Of a DNA stretch of 64,000 nucleotides, positions 37,109 to 44,806 are shown piece after piece (the stretch's first letter is position 1; each line of letters starts with the position of its first letter). A program made the translations under genes and the position numbers. The notes beneath the pieces were generated by a model. That model searched no databases. It was not told the origin of the DNA and was given only the letters and a program-made list of their open reading frames with translations. The stretch is from Flammeovirgaceae bacterium SG7u.111 (lineage in GTDB: Bacteria > Bacteroidota > Bacteroidia > Cytophagales > Flammeovirgaceae). The stretch spans positions 3,425,635 through 3,489,634 of the forward strand of contig CP139021.1 of NCBI GenBank assembly GCA_034044135.1, given 5' to 3'.

Positions 37109-37517
37109 TTTACGAATAAATTGTGTTTAAAGAAAATTATATAAAATTGTAACTGTAAGCTAAATTTCTCTTTTGTACCTCTATAATACAACTTTGTGTC
37201 ATAAAAATTGAATTATTTACTGTAAATCGAGCGTATTCCGCTTTGATTTTGTTCAATATTACAATTTATTGGACAAGAATATAAAATTCCAAGGTGTTTT
37301 TTTCATAATTAAACGAATTGCCGCTAGATGTAAACACTGAGTTAACTTTCGTAGAAAGTTCTTAGAAGCTAATTGGGAATTATATTCCAAAATTGTTACC
37401 GCTTTTTTGGAGGCGGAATGAGGCGAAGCCGACAAAGGTAGTGGTCCTACTCTAGTGGAATTAAATATTCCTCAATATACTTGCACCAAGATTCAATCTA
37501 ATCACTTTGCTATACTG
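37109..37517. other. 409-bp intergenic region with hairpin-rich leader
   Basis: No gene is seen. The left part is AT-rich and holds presumed divergent promoters for DUF3276 and rlpA. The right part (about 37370-37490) is rich in small hairpins and is listed separately. Confidence 0.5.
37375..37490 (+). ncRNA. Possible structured leader RNA upstream of rlpA
   Basis: Successive small stems can be drawn: GGAAT/ATTCC (about 37376-37388), CCGC/GCGG around a T-rich loop (about 37399-37416), GGC-GAA-GCC (about 37422-37430), GTAG/CTAC (about 37439-37451) and GGAAT/ATTCC again (about 37457-37472). GC content is above the flanks. It matches no riboswitch I know. Stems are short, so this is a suggestion only. 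Confidence 0.25.
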
Positions 37518-38435
37518 ATGAAAAAAATATTTTTAACTTTTTTGACCTTAGCCTTCTTAATTCAAAGCAATTGGGCACAGGTTGTTGTAAAAGAAATAGG
37601 ATTTACCCAACGAGGAAAAGCTTCTTATTATCCTGATAACAGGAAGGGGGCTGAAACCAGAAATGGAGAAACGTTTAACATGAACCATCTCACGGGAGCG
37701 CACCAGCATCTCGCTTTCAACAGCCTAGTAAAAGTAACCAACCTCGACAATGGCAAGCAGGTGATCGTAAGAATTAACGACCGTCCGTACACCAGAGAGA
37801 GGATAATTGACCTTACTCTAGCTGCTGCGAAAATGATAGGCCTCGCAGGAAAACTTTCTTCTGATGTAAAAATTGAGGTAGTTGGTCTTGATGCTGACAG
37901 AAAGCAAACTTGGCTCGCTAACCAGAAACTAGGTTTCACAATTCCCGACAGTCTCTCCTATTTGTTTGCCGCTCCCAAGCCTATCCTGCCAAAGGAACAA
38001 ACAGTTACTCAGGTAGACTCGCTTGAGACAACAACAAATGCCATACTTCCTGTTAGGTCGGTTGCAGAAATAGAAACTTATGAAAGTACCATTCAAGAAC
38101 GCCAGATTGATGTGTCGGCAGTAGCCAATACGCTGGCACAAAAAGCCAATTTCAAGGACGTAGGTTCGTACACTGTGGATGGAAAAAAGATTTCCTTAGA
38201 AGGTTTTGGAGTAGTGGCAAAATCTTTTCCAACCCCTGAAGAGGCCATTGAATCAGGAAAATATTATAAATCACTCCAATTTGCTCATGTATATATCCAG
38301 TCTGGCTGGTCAAGCGGGTCTAGGGAATATAGGGTGATGATTGGAGTTTTCCACAACAAAAGCGATGCTGTCTCTTTACAAAAGTATCTTTCGACTAACA
38401 ACAATTCAGTGATTATTCGTTCTCATCTTAATTAA
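37518..38435 (+). CDS. RlpA-like DPBB plus SPOR protein, copy 1
   Basis: About 305 aa from the ATG at 37518; an earlier in-frame ATG (37455) would add 21 residues before the signal peptide MKKIFLTFLTLAFLIQSNWAQ, so the later start is chosen. The double-psi beta-barrel (about 30-115) has RGKASYYPDN, TRNGETFNMNHLTGAHQHL and VRINDRPYTRERIIDLTLAAA. Catalytic-type Glu, His and Asp of RlpA are kept, but the usual NDRGPF reads NDRPYT. A C-terminal SPOR domain (GFGVVAKSFPTPEEAIESG to the end) should bind denuded septal glycan. RlpA is a lytic transglycosylase in Pseudomonas. Confidence 0.85.
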   Translation: MKKIFLTFLTLAFLIQSNWAQVVVKEIGFTQRGKASYYPDNRKGAETRNGETFNMNHLTGAHQHLAFNSLVKVTNLDNGKQVIVRINDRPYTRERIIDLTLAAAKMIGLAGKLSSDVKIEVVGLDADRKQTWLANQKLGFTIPDSLSYLFAAPKPILPKEQTVTQVDSLETTTNAILPVRSVAEIETYESTIQERQIDVSAVANTLAQKANFKDVGSYTVDGKKISLEGFGVVAKSFPTPEEAIESGKYYKSLQFAHVYIQSGWSSGSREYRVMIGVFHNKSDAVSLQKYLSTNNNSVIIRSHLN

Positions 38436-38551
38436 AAAACAGATCAACTATTTTGTAAATATCAAAATGTTGATTATTATAGATTGTTTTTTGACTTGAA
38501 GGACAATCCCTTAAATATCCAATTTTCAAACACTAAGACGCACTTTGCGAT

Positions 38552-39466
38552 ATGAAAAAATCAGTATTGTTTATCCTCGTATTTGTCATGTCCGTAGGCA
38601 TGTCGTTTGCCCAAAAATACAAAGTGGGATACAAACAAAAAGGCCAAGCTTCCTACTATGCATCCAAGTTCCACGGCAAAAAAACAGCGAGCGGAGAAAC
38701 TTATAATATGTATGCTATGACCGCTGCTCACCGCAAGCTCCCCTTCAATAGTATCATCAAAGTAACTAACAAAAAAAATGGTAAATGGGTGACGCTCAGA
38801 GTAAATGATCGTGGTCCTTTCACCCAAAAGAGAGTACTCGACGTATCTAAAAAAGCTGCATTGAAACTAGATATGGTAAAAGATGGAGTAATAGATATTG
38901 AAATCGAACTACTGAAAGTTGGCGGAGAAGAAGATACTCCTGAAGAAGTAGCTGTAGATGAGAAAAAAAGCAGAAAAGAGCGAAAGGCGGAAAAGAAGGC
39001 TGAAAAGGAAAACAAAAAGGATAAAAAAGAAGAAGCCACTGTGGCTACTGGTGTTGCCGCCGCGGGCGGAGTAGCTGGAGCCGCTACTGACAAAGAAAAA
39101 AAGAGCAAAACCCCTGAGGCAAAACCAGTCAAAACCACTCCTGTAAAAAAAGAGCCTGCAATTCCGCTTAACCAACGATTTGAGAAAGTTGGCACTTACA
39201 GCGTTTGGGGAACAAAAACGACCCCAAAAGGTTATGCTATTCAGATTGGTGCTTTTTCCACCATTGAAAAAGCGATTGAAGTAGGCAGAGAAGCTACGAA
39301 CTTAGGCCTAGACGAAGTATATGTACAGACAGGCTGGGCCAATGGCAAAAAAACATACCGCTTGCTTTATGGCTCAGAAGCTGATGCCGACGACATGAAA
39401 GATCAGCTAAATAAAGTAAAGAAAAAAGGGTTTTATAAGGCTTTTGTGAAAGAACATTATAAATAA
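38552..39466 (+). CDS. RlpA-like DPBB plus SPOR protein, copy 2
   Basis: 304 aa with signal peptide (LFILVFVMSVGMSFAQ). The DPBB domain has KGQASYYASKFHGKKTASGETYNMYAMTAAH (given in parts) and VNDRGPFTQKRVLDVSKKAA, closer to canonical RlpA than copy 1. A long Lys/Glu-rich linker (about 130-205) with an Ala/Gly patch leads to a C-terminal SPOR domain (GYAIQIGAFSTIEKAIEVG). It lies 116 nt after copy 1 in the same direction, so the two are tandem paralogs. Likely acts in the periplasm at the septum. Confidence 0.88.
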   Translation: MKKSVLFILVFVMSVGMSFAQKYKVGYKQKGQASYYASKFHGKKTASGETYNMYAMTAAHRKLPFNSIIKVTNKKNGKWVTLRVNDRGPFTQKRVLDVSKKAALKLDMVKDGVIDIEIELLKVGGEEDTPEEVAVDEKKSRKERKAEKKAEKENKKDKKEEATVATGVAAAGGVAGAATDKEKKSKTPEAKPVKTTPVKKEPAIPLNQRFEKVGTYSVWGTKTTPKGYAIQIGAFSTIEKAIEVGREATNLGLDEVYVQTGWANGKKTYRLLYGSEADADDMKDQLNKVKKKGFYKAFVKEHYK

Positions 39467-39502
39467 AACTTGGGTCAAACCCCTCATTTATCATTCTAAA
39501 GG

Positions 39503-39534
39503 ATACCCAAGTCACATGGCGGCTTGGGTATTTT
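39503..39534 (+). terminator. Terminator after the RlpA pair
   Basis: ATACCCAAG (39503-39511) and CTTGGGTAT (39523-39531) form a 9-bp stem followed by Ts. It lies 25 bp before the DUF58 start, so read-through is possible. Confidence 0.7.
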
Positions 39535-39558
39535 CATAGCTAAAAAGACTAAAAAACA

Positions 39559-40458
39559 ATGAACCTCGATACCATTAAAGAATTTGGGAATTTAGAACTG
39601 CTCGCTCGCCAAATGGTGGAAGGGTTTATCACAGGCTTACACAAGTCCCCTTATCATGGGTTTTCGGTCGAATTTGCCGAGCACAACCTCTACAATAACG
39701 GGGAAAGCACCCGCTATATCGACTGGAAAGTATATGCCCGTACCGATAGGCTCTACACCAAAAGGTTTGAGGAAGAAACAAACCTTCGCTGCCTCTTGCT
39801 AATTGACAATTCCTCTTCCATGTATTACCCAGTTGATACACAAGAAAAGATTAGGTTCAGTATTGCCTCGGCGGCTAGCCTAGCCTATATCCTCCAAAAG
39901 CAACGGGACGCCGTAGGGCTTTGCACCTTTTCAGATAAAGTTGAAATGTTGACTCAAGTAAAGTCAACAGGCAAGCATATCCACAATCTTTTCTTGATGC
40001 TACAGCAAATGTTACAGAATACTCCTGACCAGCAAAAGACCTCTGTAGCCGATGTAATCCATGAAGTAGCAAACAGGATTCACAAAAGATCGCTAGTAGT
40101 CATCTTTAGTGACATGATGGAAAACATTAATAATCATGATGAAATCTTTTCAGCTTTAAAACATTTGAAGCACAACAATCATGAAGTATTGATCTTCCAT
40201 GTGTACGACCAAAGCACCGAACTAGACTTCGATTTTCCCGAAAGACCCATCGTATTTGAAGACTTAGAAACAGGCCAAAAGGAGAAAGTACAGCCATCGC
40301 AGGTAAGAGAAGCTTATCAACGATCTATCAAAGAACGCTTCAAAGAAATCAAGTTAAAATGCGGCCAGTATAAAATTGATTTCATAGAAGCCGACAGTAA
40401 AAAAGATGTTGGGCAAATCCTTCTCCCCTATCTTATTAAGAGAAAAAAAATGCGCTAA
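39559..40458 (+). CDS. DUF58 protein, cytosolic
   Basis: 299 aa, no membrane segment. DUF58 core at the N-terminus (HGFSVEFAEHNLYNNGESTRYIDWKVYARTDR in parts), then a VWA domain with an intact MIDAS start LLIDNSSSMYYP (DxSxS) and DVIHEVANRIHKRSLVVIFSDMM. Such proteins pair with MoxR ATPases; the MoxR of this window is 15 kb away next to another DUF58 protein. The intact MIDAS differs from the other copy (DKSRA). Confidence 0.9.
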   Translation: MNLDTIKEFGNLELLARQMVEGFITGLHKSPYHGFSVEFAEHNLYNNGESTRYIDWKVYARTDRLYTKRFEEETNLRCLLLIDNSSSMYYPVDTQEKIRFSIASAASLAYILQKQRDAVGLCTFSDKVEMLTQVKSTGKHIHNLFLMLQQMLQNTPDQQKTSVADVIHEVANRIHKRSLVVIFSDMMENINNHDEIFSALKHLKHNNHEVLIFHVYDQSTELDFDFPERPIVFEDLETGQKEKVQPSQVREAYQRSIKERFKEIKLKCGQYKIDFIEADSKKDVGQILLPYLIKRKKMR

Positions 40459-40672
40459 AGCATTATCTTTTCATGAATAAGCTTTTAACTTTAGCCCTTA
40501 GGAAATAAGAAAACGTTAGTTAACTATCGCTATTTTTAGTGGGCATGAATCGCTTATTCACATCATGTTGATAACTTTGTTGATATGTTGATAACTTTTT
40601 CTAAGGAAGCAGCTCTACATGCATATCATTTTCAGAGAGTTGTATTTTTTTTGAAAAAAGGGGGAGTAAATC

Positions 40673-41203
40673 TTGGAAGATAAAGAACTTAAAACATTAA
40701 CCAATTGCTTTGAATCACTAAGCGAGCTCGACGAGCCAGCTAGGCAACGTGTGCTTGCTTGGCTCAACAGCAGGTTTCTAGATGAGCCTTCTCCCATTCC
40801 CTCCAACACTCCTCCTACCCCCTCTCACGCACAGCCCGAAGCGGAAAAAGAAGAAGAGCCAGCTACTGAGTTAGATATTCCATACGAACACCTTAGCGAG
40901 CTCCTCTCAAAACTTTACCCCAGAACAGCAGCGGAAAAAGTATTGTACACCAGTTGCTACCTCCACAAGAAAATGGGGATGCGCTTTCTGACGGGAAGAG
41001 TGATAAACGACGAGCTCAAAAAACATGAGGAAGGAGTGAGAAACATTACCGCCACCATCAACGCCCTCATAGAAAAAACACCAGCCATGATGGCCCAACT
41101 AGAAAAGAATGGCAAAACTGCCCAAGCCCAAAAAAAGTACGTAGTGACCGAAGAAGGCAAGCGAGAGATTATGCAGAAGCTTGATTTGCTTGGGAAGAAG
41201 TAG
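40673..41203 (+). CDS. Unknown protein with C-terminal winged-helix-like domain (TTG start)
   Basis: 176 aa. TTG at 40673 is the start, preceded by a strong GGGGGAG ribosome-binding site at about 40660-40666. The N-terminal helix (TLTNCFESLSELDEPARQRVLAWLNSRF) is followed by a Pro/Glu-rich linker (about 42-65). The C-terminal part (AAEKVLYTSCYLHKKMG, FLTGRVINDELKKHEEGVRNITATINALIE, KKYVVTEEGKREI) looks like a winged-helix domain of the small DNA-binding type. I do not recognise the family further. The low-complexity linker is typical of two-domain regulators. Confidence 0.6.
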   Translation: MEDKELKTLTNCFESLSELDEPARQRVLAWLNSRFLDEPSPIPSNTPPTPSHAQPEAEKEEEPATELDIPYEHLSELLSKLYPRTAAEKVLYTSCYLHKKMGMRFLTGRVINDELKKHEEGVRNITATINALIEKTPAMMAQLEKNGKTAQAQKKYVVTEEGKREIMQKLDLLGKK

Positions 41204-41649
41204 ACTTCCTGATAGACCTGATAAACATTCCTTTTTCACCAGTCATTCCAACGGAAGTTGGAATCTCCAACCCACCTAAGCACAAGAGCAACCTCCTTAG
41301 GGAAAAGCCCCTGTATAGACTGGTACAAAAAAAGTGCAGGAAATACACTCTTTTTGGTTTGAGCGTCTCGTTCGGACCTTCACGGCATTGGTTTTCAGCC
41401 ACACTTGCCGCGCCCTTCTTTAGCGGACGCTGACCCAATGCCGCAGTTCCACGCGAGAGGCTTGAAACATGTACTAAAACACCTATCTTAGAGACGCCCC
41501 TATCAGGGCGTCTGCAACAAGAAACCCAGTCATCGTTTTTCTTGCGCCTGAACTACCGCCGGTACTCTTTTTTGGCAGCAAGGTTTTTTTAACCCTAATG
41601 AACGCTCACCCATCTAACAGCCCTTGCTTGACGCCAGCAAGTAACGGCG
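41204..41649. other. Repeat-like non-coding region
   Basis: 446 bp with no credible gene and higher GC than its surroundings. It contains a short inverted phrase CCAACGGAAGTTGG near 41249 and a GC-rich palindrome at 41492-41513. The style is that of dispersed intergenic repeats, but copies cannot be counted within the window. Confidence 0.45.
41492..41513. repeat. REP-like GC-rich palindrome
   Basis: AGACGCCC (41492-41499) and GGGCGTCT (41506-41513) form a perfect 8-bp stem with loop CTATCA, in non-coding DNA. There is no T tract, so it is not a good terminator; the form resembles REP palindromes. Confidence 0.45.
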
Positions 41650-42306
41650 TTAGTTGTTTTTGGGCAACGCCGACGGGCAAATAGAAAACTTGGCAACAAC
41701 CAGCCCCAAAAACCAAAAACGCCCTGCCAATGGTGACGGGACGTTTTCATAGTTGATTTTTGTTTTTACTTGCTCCACCCTACTTGTGAGAATTGCTACT
41801 TTACCTTCATCGATGTTTTGCTTCATATATTCAGCATTTGTGAAAGTATTTATGATATTTTCTTCGCTCCTCTTTAAATATTTAGGAAAAGTAAAAACGT
41901 ACAATCCTAAAGGAATTAAATAGAAAATCAGTGAAGGAGAGTCATATACAAAGAAGTTTATGTAGCTCACCAAGAGAAAGGCTATTGAAAAGAGTATGAG
42001 GAAGCTAACTGAAATTCCTGCTTTGAGCTGAATCAATATCCCTTTTTTCTTTTCCACGATACTTCCTTCCCAAATCAGTTGGTGAAGTGATTTAACACTG
42101 AATTGTTGGATAGCCTGAATTTTGAATTGGTTATTTTCCAACTTTCCATTAAATCCATGTTTTTGTTTGAAAAATATCTCGTTGAAATCAGGTGCAAATT
42201 GGGTTTGGCTAACCCTCCGTCTTGTATTTACAACTGACTTAAACACATTTTCAAACTCCTTAGAATCGATCGGTAGTTCAAATTTACTTATTTTTATGAC
42301 AATCAT
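41650..42306 (-). CDS. Unknown membrane protein, possible immunity-type gene
   Basis: 218 aa. No homology recognised. The N-terminal half is soluble and charged; two membrane segments lie at about 97-118 (VSFLILFSIAFLLVSYINFFVY) and 124-140 (LIFYLIPLGLYVFTF). The C-terminal part of about 30 residues (VPSPLAGRFWFLGLVV and on) is encoded by the repeat-like DNA, so the original end may have been lost. Its start overlaps the stop of the lipoprotein gene by 4 nt (ATGA), implying translational coupling. Lying directly behind an Rhs tip and lipoprotein, it is a candidate accessory or immunity gene. Confidence 0.6.
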   Translation of the reverse strand: MIVIKISKFELPIDSKEFENVFKSVVNTRRRVSQTQFAPDFNEIFFKQKHGFNGKLENNQFKIQAIQQFSVKSLHQLIWEGSIVEKKKGILIQLKAGISVSFLILFSIAFLLVSYINFFVYDSPSLIFYLIPLGLYVFTFPKYLKRSEENIINTFTNAEYMKQNIDEGKVAILTSRVEQVKTKINYENVPSPLAGRFWFLGLVVAKFSICPSALPKNN

Positions 42307-42695
42307 TTTTTTGATTTTTCTTTTTCTAACCGCTGTTTAACTTGCTCAAGAAACTTTTCACAAGAAATATTGAAAACCGTATCTATATCTTTTCCCTTAA
42401 CATAAACTCGAGTAGAGTCCACATTTTTAAATAAAGTATCCCCAATTTGGATTTGTTCCCAAAAATCATTGTAAATTGAATGAGAGCTATTTATATAAAA
42501 TTGACTTTTTGAATTTAATGTATCAAGTTTAATTACTCGATCACCGTGATGAGTGTCAATGAGCATTTTTTCTTGTATCACACCGTGGTGAAATTGTTTC
42601 TTTAGGGTATTTATTTCTCTATTGCAATTCCATTCAACGTAATCAAGATGAGAACAAGAAGAGTATAACAATAAAACAAAATATAACTTTTTCAT
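42303..42695 (-). CDS. Small lipoprotein, putative immunity to the Rhs tip
   Basis: 130 aa. A short lipoprotein-type signal (MKKLYFVLLLYSSC, Cys about 14) is followed by a mature domain with NREINTLKKQFHHGVIQEKML, VIKLDTLNSKSQFYIN and IQIGDTLFKNVDSTRVYV, which I do not recognise. Coupled by ATGA overlap to the downstream membrane protein. The IS element starts 15 bp upstream of its start codon. When the IS and one target copy are removed, its ATG lies 2 nt after the Rhs stop, the usual position of an immunity gene. Function is inferred from context only. Confidence 0.6.
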   Translation of the reverse strand: MKKLYFVLLLYSSCSHLDYVEWNCNREINTLKKQFHHGVIQEKMLIDTHHGDRVIKLDTLNSKSQFYINSSHSIYNDFWEQIQIGDTLFKNVDSTRVYVKGKDIDTVFNISCEKFLEQVKQRLEKEKSKK

Positions 42696-42707
42696 TATTA
42701 TAATACT

Positions 42708-42710
42708 TTA
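42708..42710. repeat. Target-site duplication TTA, left copy
   Basis: TTA at 42708-42710 flanks the IS; the same triplet flanks the right end at 43578-43580. IS5-family members often duplicate TNA. Confidence 0.65.
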
Positions 42711-43577
42711 GATCATGTTTAAAAATTTTAAATAGGCATTTTTTTGATCCTATTAAGTATTATTTGGCAGTTTTGCCATAAAACCCAAGCTTCTTGGCTT
42801 TTGGTAGTTTTTTCATAGTCTTTGGACAGCCTCCGGAAGAAATTGAACGTGCCGAATGTCCTCTCGGTGACCCATCTCCACTTGATGGGCACAAAGCCCC
42901 TGGGGGTTGGGGGACAAGAGGATATCTCGACCTCTACGCCCCTTATGTTGTCCTCTACCCATCCGGTGAACTTCTTTTTATAGGCCTGGTCTGCCAGGAT
43001 CTTTTCCATCCTGTGCAGGTAGCCCAAGAGGGGCTCCACCACCCGTTGCCCTATCGTGCCGTCATGCTCGTTGGCGCCAGTGGCGACCACTCCCCATACC
43101 AGCCCGAGCGTATCGGTGATGACGTGCCTTTTTCTCCCGTTCACCTTCTTGTTGCCGTCCAGCCCCGTGTCCTGCCCGATAAAAGGCGCGCACTTTACCG
43201 ACTGGCTATCAATGGAAAGCATGCTCGGGGTCGCCTTCTTGCCCTTCCTCTTGCGCTCTAGTTGGTTGAGTGCCGCGTTCAGCCGAAAAAGCGTGTTGTC
43301 CCCCTGCCACTTGCGGAAATAATAGTATACCACATTCCAAGGAGGGCGTCCCTCGCCCGAGAGGCTGCGCCACTGCTGTCCGCTGCGCATGCAGTACAAG
43401 ATCGAGTCCACCACGTCCCTGAGGTCATATTTGCGTTTCCTTTCCACGGGAAGATATTCTTTTATATATTGCCATTGCCGGGAGGTCAAGCGGGTATATC
43501 CTGTTTCCATAAACTTTGTTGTTTCGTCACTACAAAGTTTTAGCCTGCCCGGCTCTTTTCAAAATTTAAACATGCTC
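42711..43577 (-). mobile_element. Complete IS5-family insertion sequence (867 bp)
   Basis: It has 13-bp terminal inverted repeats with one mismatch: left GATCATGTTTAAA (42711-42723), right read on the minus strand GAGCATGTTTAAA (43577-43565). TTA is duplicated on both sides. A single transposase gene fills the inside. GC in the transposase is clearly higher than in flanking genes, which suggests recent arrival. The insertion lies at the very 3' end of the Rhs tip and before the lipoprotein gene. Confidence 0.85.
42728..43510 (-). CDS. IS5-family transposase (DDE)
   Basis: 260 aa in a single frame. The N-terminal DUF4096-type domain is seen as LTSRQWQYIKEYLPVERKRKYDLRDVVDSILYCMRSGQQWRSL (in parts). 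The DDE core has SIDSQSVKCAPF (first Asp), ADQAYKKKF (second Asp) and RWVTERTFGTFNFFRRLSKDYE (Glu), with the family signature Y-2-R-3-D-6-E variant at the end. No frameshift or stop is seen, so it may be active. GC content is higher than for neighbouring genes. Confidence 0.93.
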   Translation of the reverse strand: METGYTRLTSRQWQYIKEYLPVERKRKYDLRDVVDSILYCMRSGQQWRSLSGEGRPPWNVVYYYFRKWQGDNTLFRLNAALNQLERKRKGKKATPSMLSIDSQSVKCAPFIGQDTGLDGNKKVNGRKRHVITDTLGLVWGVVATGANEHDGTIGQRVVEPLLGYLHRMEKILADQAYKKKFTGWVEDNIRGVEVEISSCPPTPRGFVPIKWRWVTERTFGTFNFFRRLSKDYEKTTKSQEAWVLWQNCQIILNRIKKMPI

Positions 43578-44640
43578 TTAAATGAAAAATTAATTCCAAC
43601 AGATCCTCCTCCTTTTAACTTTGGTAAAAAGTTTTTTCCAGGAAGAGAACCTGAAATAGAAATATTTTCTTTCCCAATTGTTTTATAAGCAGGAGTACCA
43701 GGGATATGTTTAGTCTCATAACTACCAGAAAATTCAATATTTGCAGGGCCATATCCTCCTCCTATAAATAAACTAGTGCCTGTTTTATCATCATCATTAA
43801 TTGGTGTCTCATCTTGTGAAAAGGTAATTTCTCGGGAAAAACCAACACTTCCCTCAGCCCCAATAGCAGGCGCTATACCACCAAACAATCCCAACCCATC
43901 TGCTGTATTCGCTAATTCAAGAGATACTTTTGCTCCTCCACCAACTACTAAGCCTAATTCAAATTTAACCGATTGTCCTTCTGGAATATATTCTTTTATT
44001 TTTTTAGTAGCTAATTCTATTCCTTTGTCTGTAACCTCTTCAAGTTTTTGTGCTCCTTCTTGAACCTTAGATTCTACATAGTTTCCAAAATTTTTGACAG
44101 ATTCTGGTATAAGTGCTCCACCACAACAATCCCCAGGCGCCATTCCATCAGGGTCGATAAAGCGAATCGGGTTGTCAAACGCATAATTATAGACACTCTG
44201 CCTCCTCATCTGGTCTGCTAGTGGATCTACCGTATGCCATCTACCAAGCACCTCGCCCCGTAGTCCGCCCAATTGAGCCCGTGCTCTTCCTGTTTTTCCT
44301 TTCCGTTGTACTGGAACTTATGGTCCGGTTCACCCTGTTTCTCTATCCCAGCCATGTTCATGCCGTAGGGGTAGTACAGGGGTCGCGCACGACTGGTTCT
44401 CCTGCACCACCAGTTGCTGGTGCCTTACCGTAAAGTCGTCCACCCATACCGGCTCGTCCGCCTCGTTCACCACAAACACTTTGGCCCTTGCCCTCAGCCA
44501 TGTGCATGAACTGCAGCTCGCCGTCCTCGTACACAAACTCGCCCACGTAGTCGGTGGTCTTTTTCAGCTCGCCGTCCTCAAATACCTTCTTCTGCAGCTT
44601 GATCCCCGCCGCATCATATAGACAGCCTCTTGGCACCCCT
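43559..44640 (-). pseudogene. Orphan Rhs tip: frameshifted core plus intact variable C-terminal domain
   Basis: Rhs core pieces occur in successive frames: YDAAGIKLQKKVFEDGELKK to HMAEG (about 44620-44495), KVFVVNEADEPVWVDDF (about 44485-44400), YYPYGMNMAGIEKQ to NWADYGAR (about 44375-44255), then [18 protein letters not shown] to [10 protein letters not shown] (from about 44245). Three frame changes separate them, so no functional long Rhs protein can be made. The rest of a large Rhs gene is absent. From the DPDG boundary to 43559 the variable C-terminal domain (about 190 aa) is open: a helical linker ([19 protein letters not shown]), then a Gly-rich part with [13 protein letters not shown] and [10 protein letters not shown]. 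The last codons (KSMFKF) are created by the IS. Confidence 0.8.
43578..43580. repeat. Target-site duplication TTA, right copy
   Basis: Matches TTA at 42708-42710. Removing 42711-43577 and one copy restores the frame of the Rhs tip up to a natural TAA. Confidence 0.65.
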
Positions 44641-44806
44641 CCCTTTTTTTGTGTTTTTGTTGGTAGATTTGACCATTGGAATGAGGTTTAAACTTTTTTG
44701 GCAGGTAGTAGGATTGCCATAAGACCAGTGCCACGAAGGCCTGAGCGAGACGCGCGAACGAACCAGAAAAGGGTGTAGACACTACGACTAGAGGATATAA
44801 AATGAA
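44273..44806. other. Degraded Rhs core and unassigned upstream DNA
   Basis: 44273-44640 is frameshifted Rhs core (see the pseudogene). 44641-44800 shows no homology that I recognise; its sequence is GC-richer than the following gene and likely is a leftover of rearrangement. Confidence 0.5.

Noticed and set aside
38728-39195. A Ser/Phe-rich frame of 155 codons antisense to rlpA copy 2
   Set aside because: It mirrors the Lys/Glu-rich linker of the real gene and has no own start signal or homology.
41249-41270. CCAACGGAAGTTGG inverted phrase as terminator of the 40673-41203 gene
   Set aside because: No T run follows it and the stem is short; it fits a repeat better than a terminator.
43259-43543. 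Long open frames opposite the transposase gene
   Set aside because: They are antisense to a clear IS5-family transposase and result from its high GC content.
44358-44636. A separate small gene on the minus strand
   Set aside because: Its sequence is Rhs core in one of the shifted frames and is described as part of the Rhs pseudogene.
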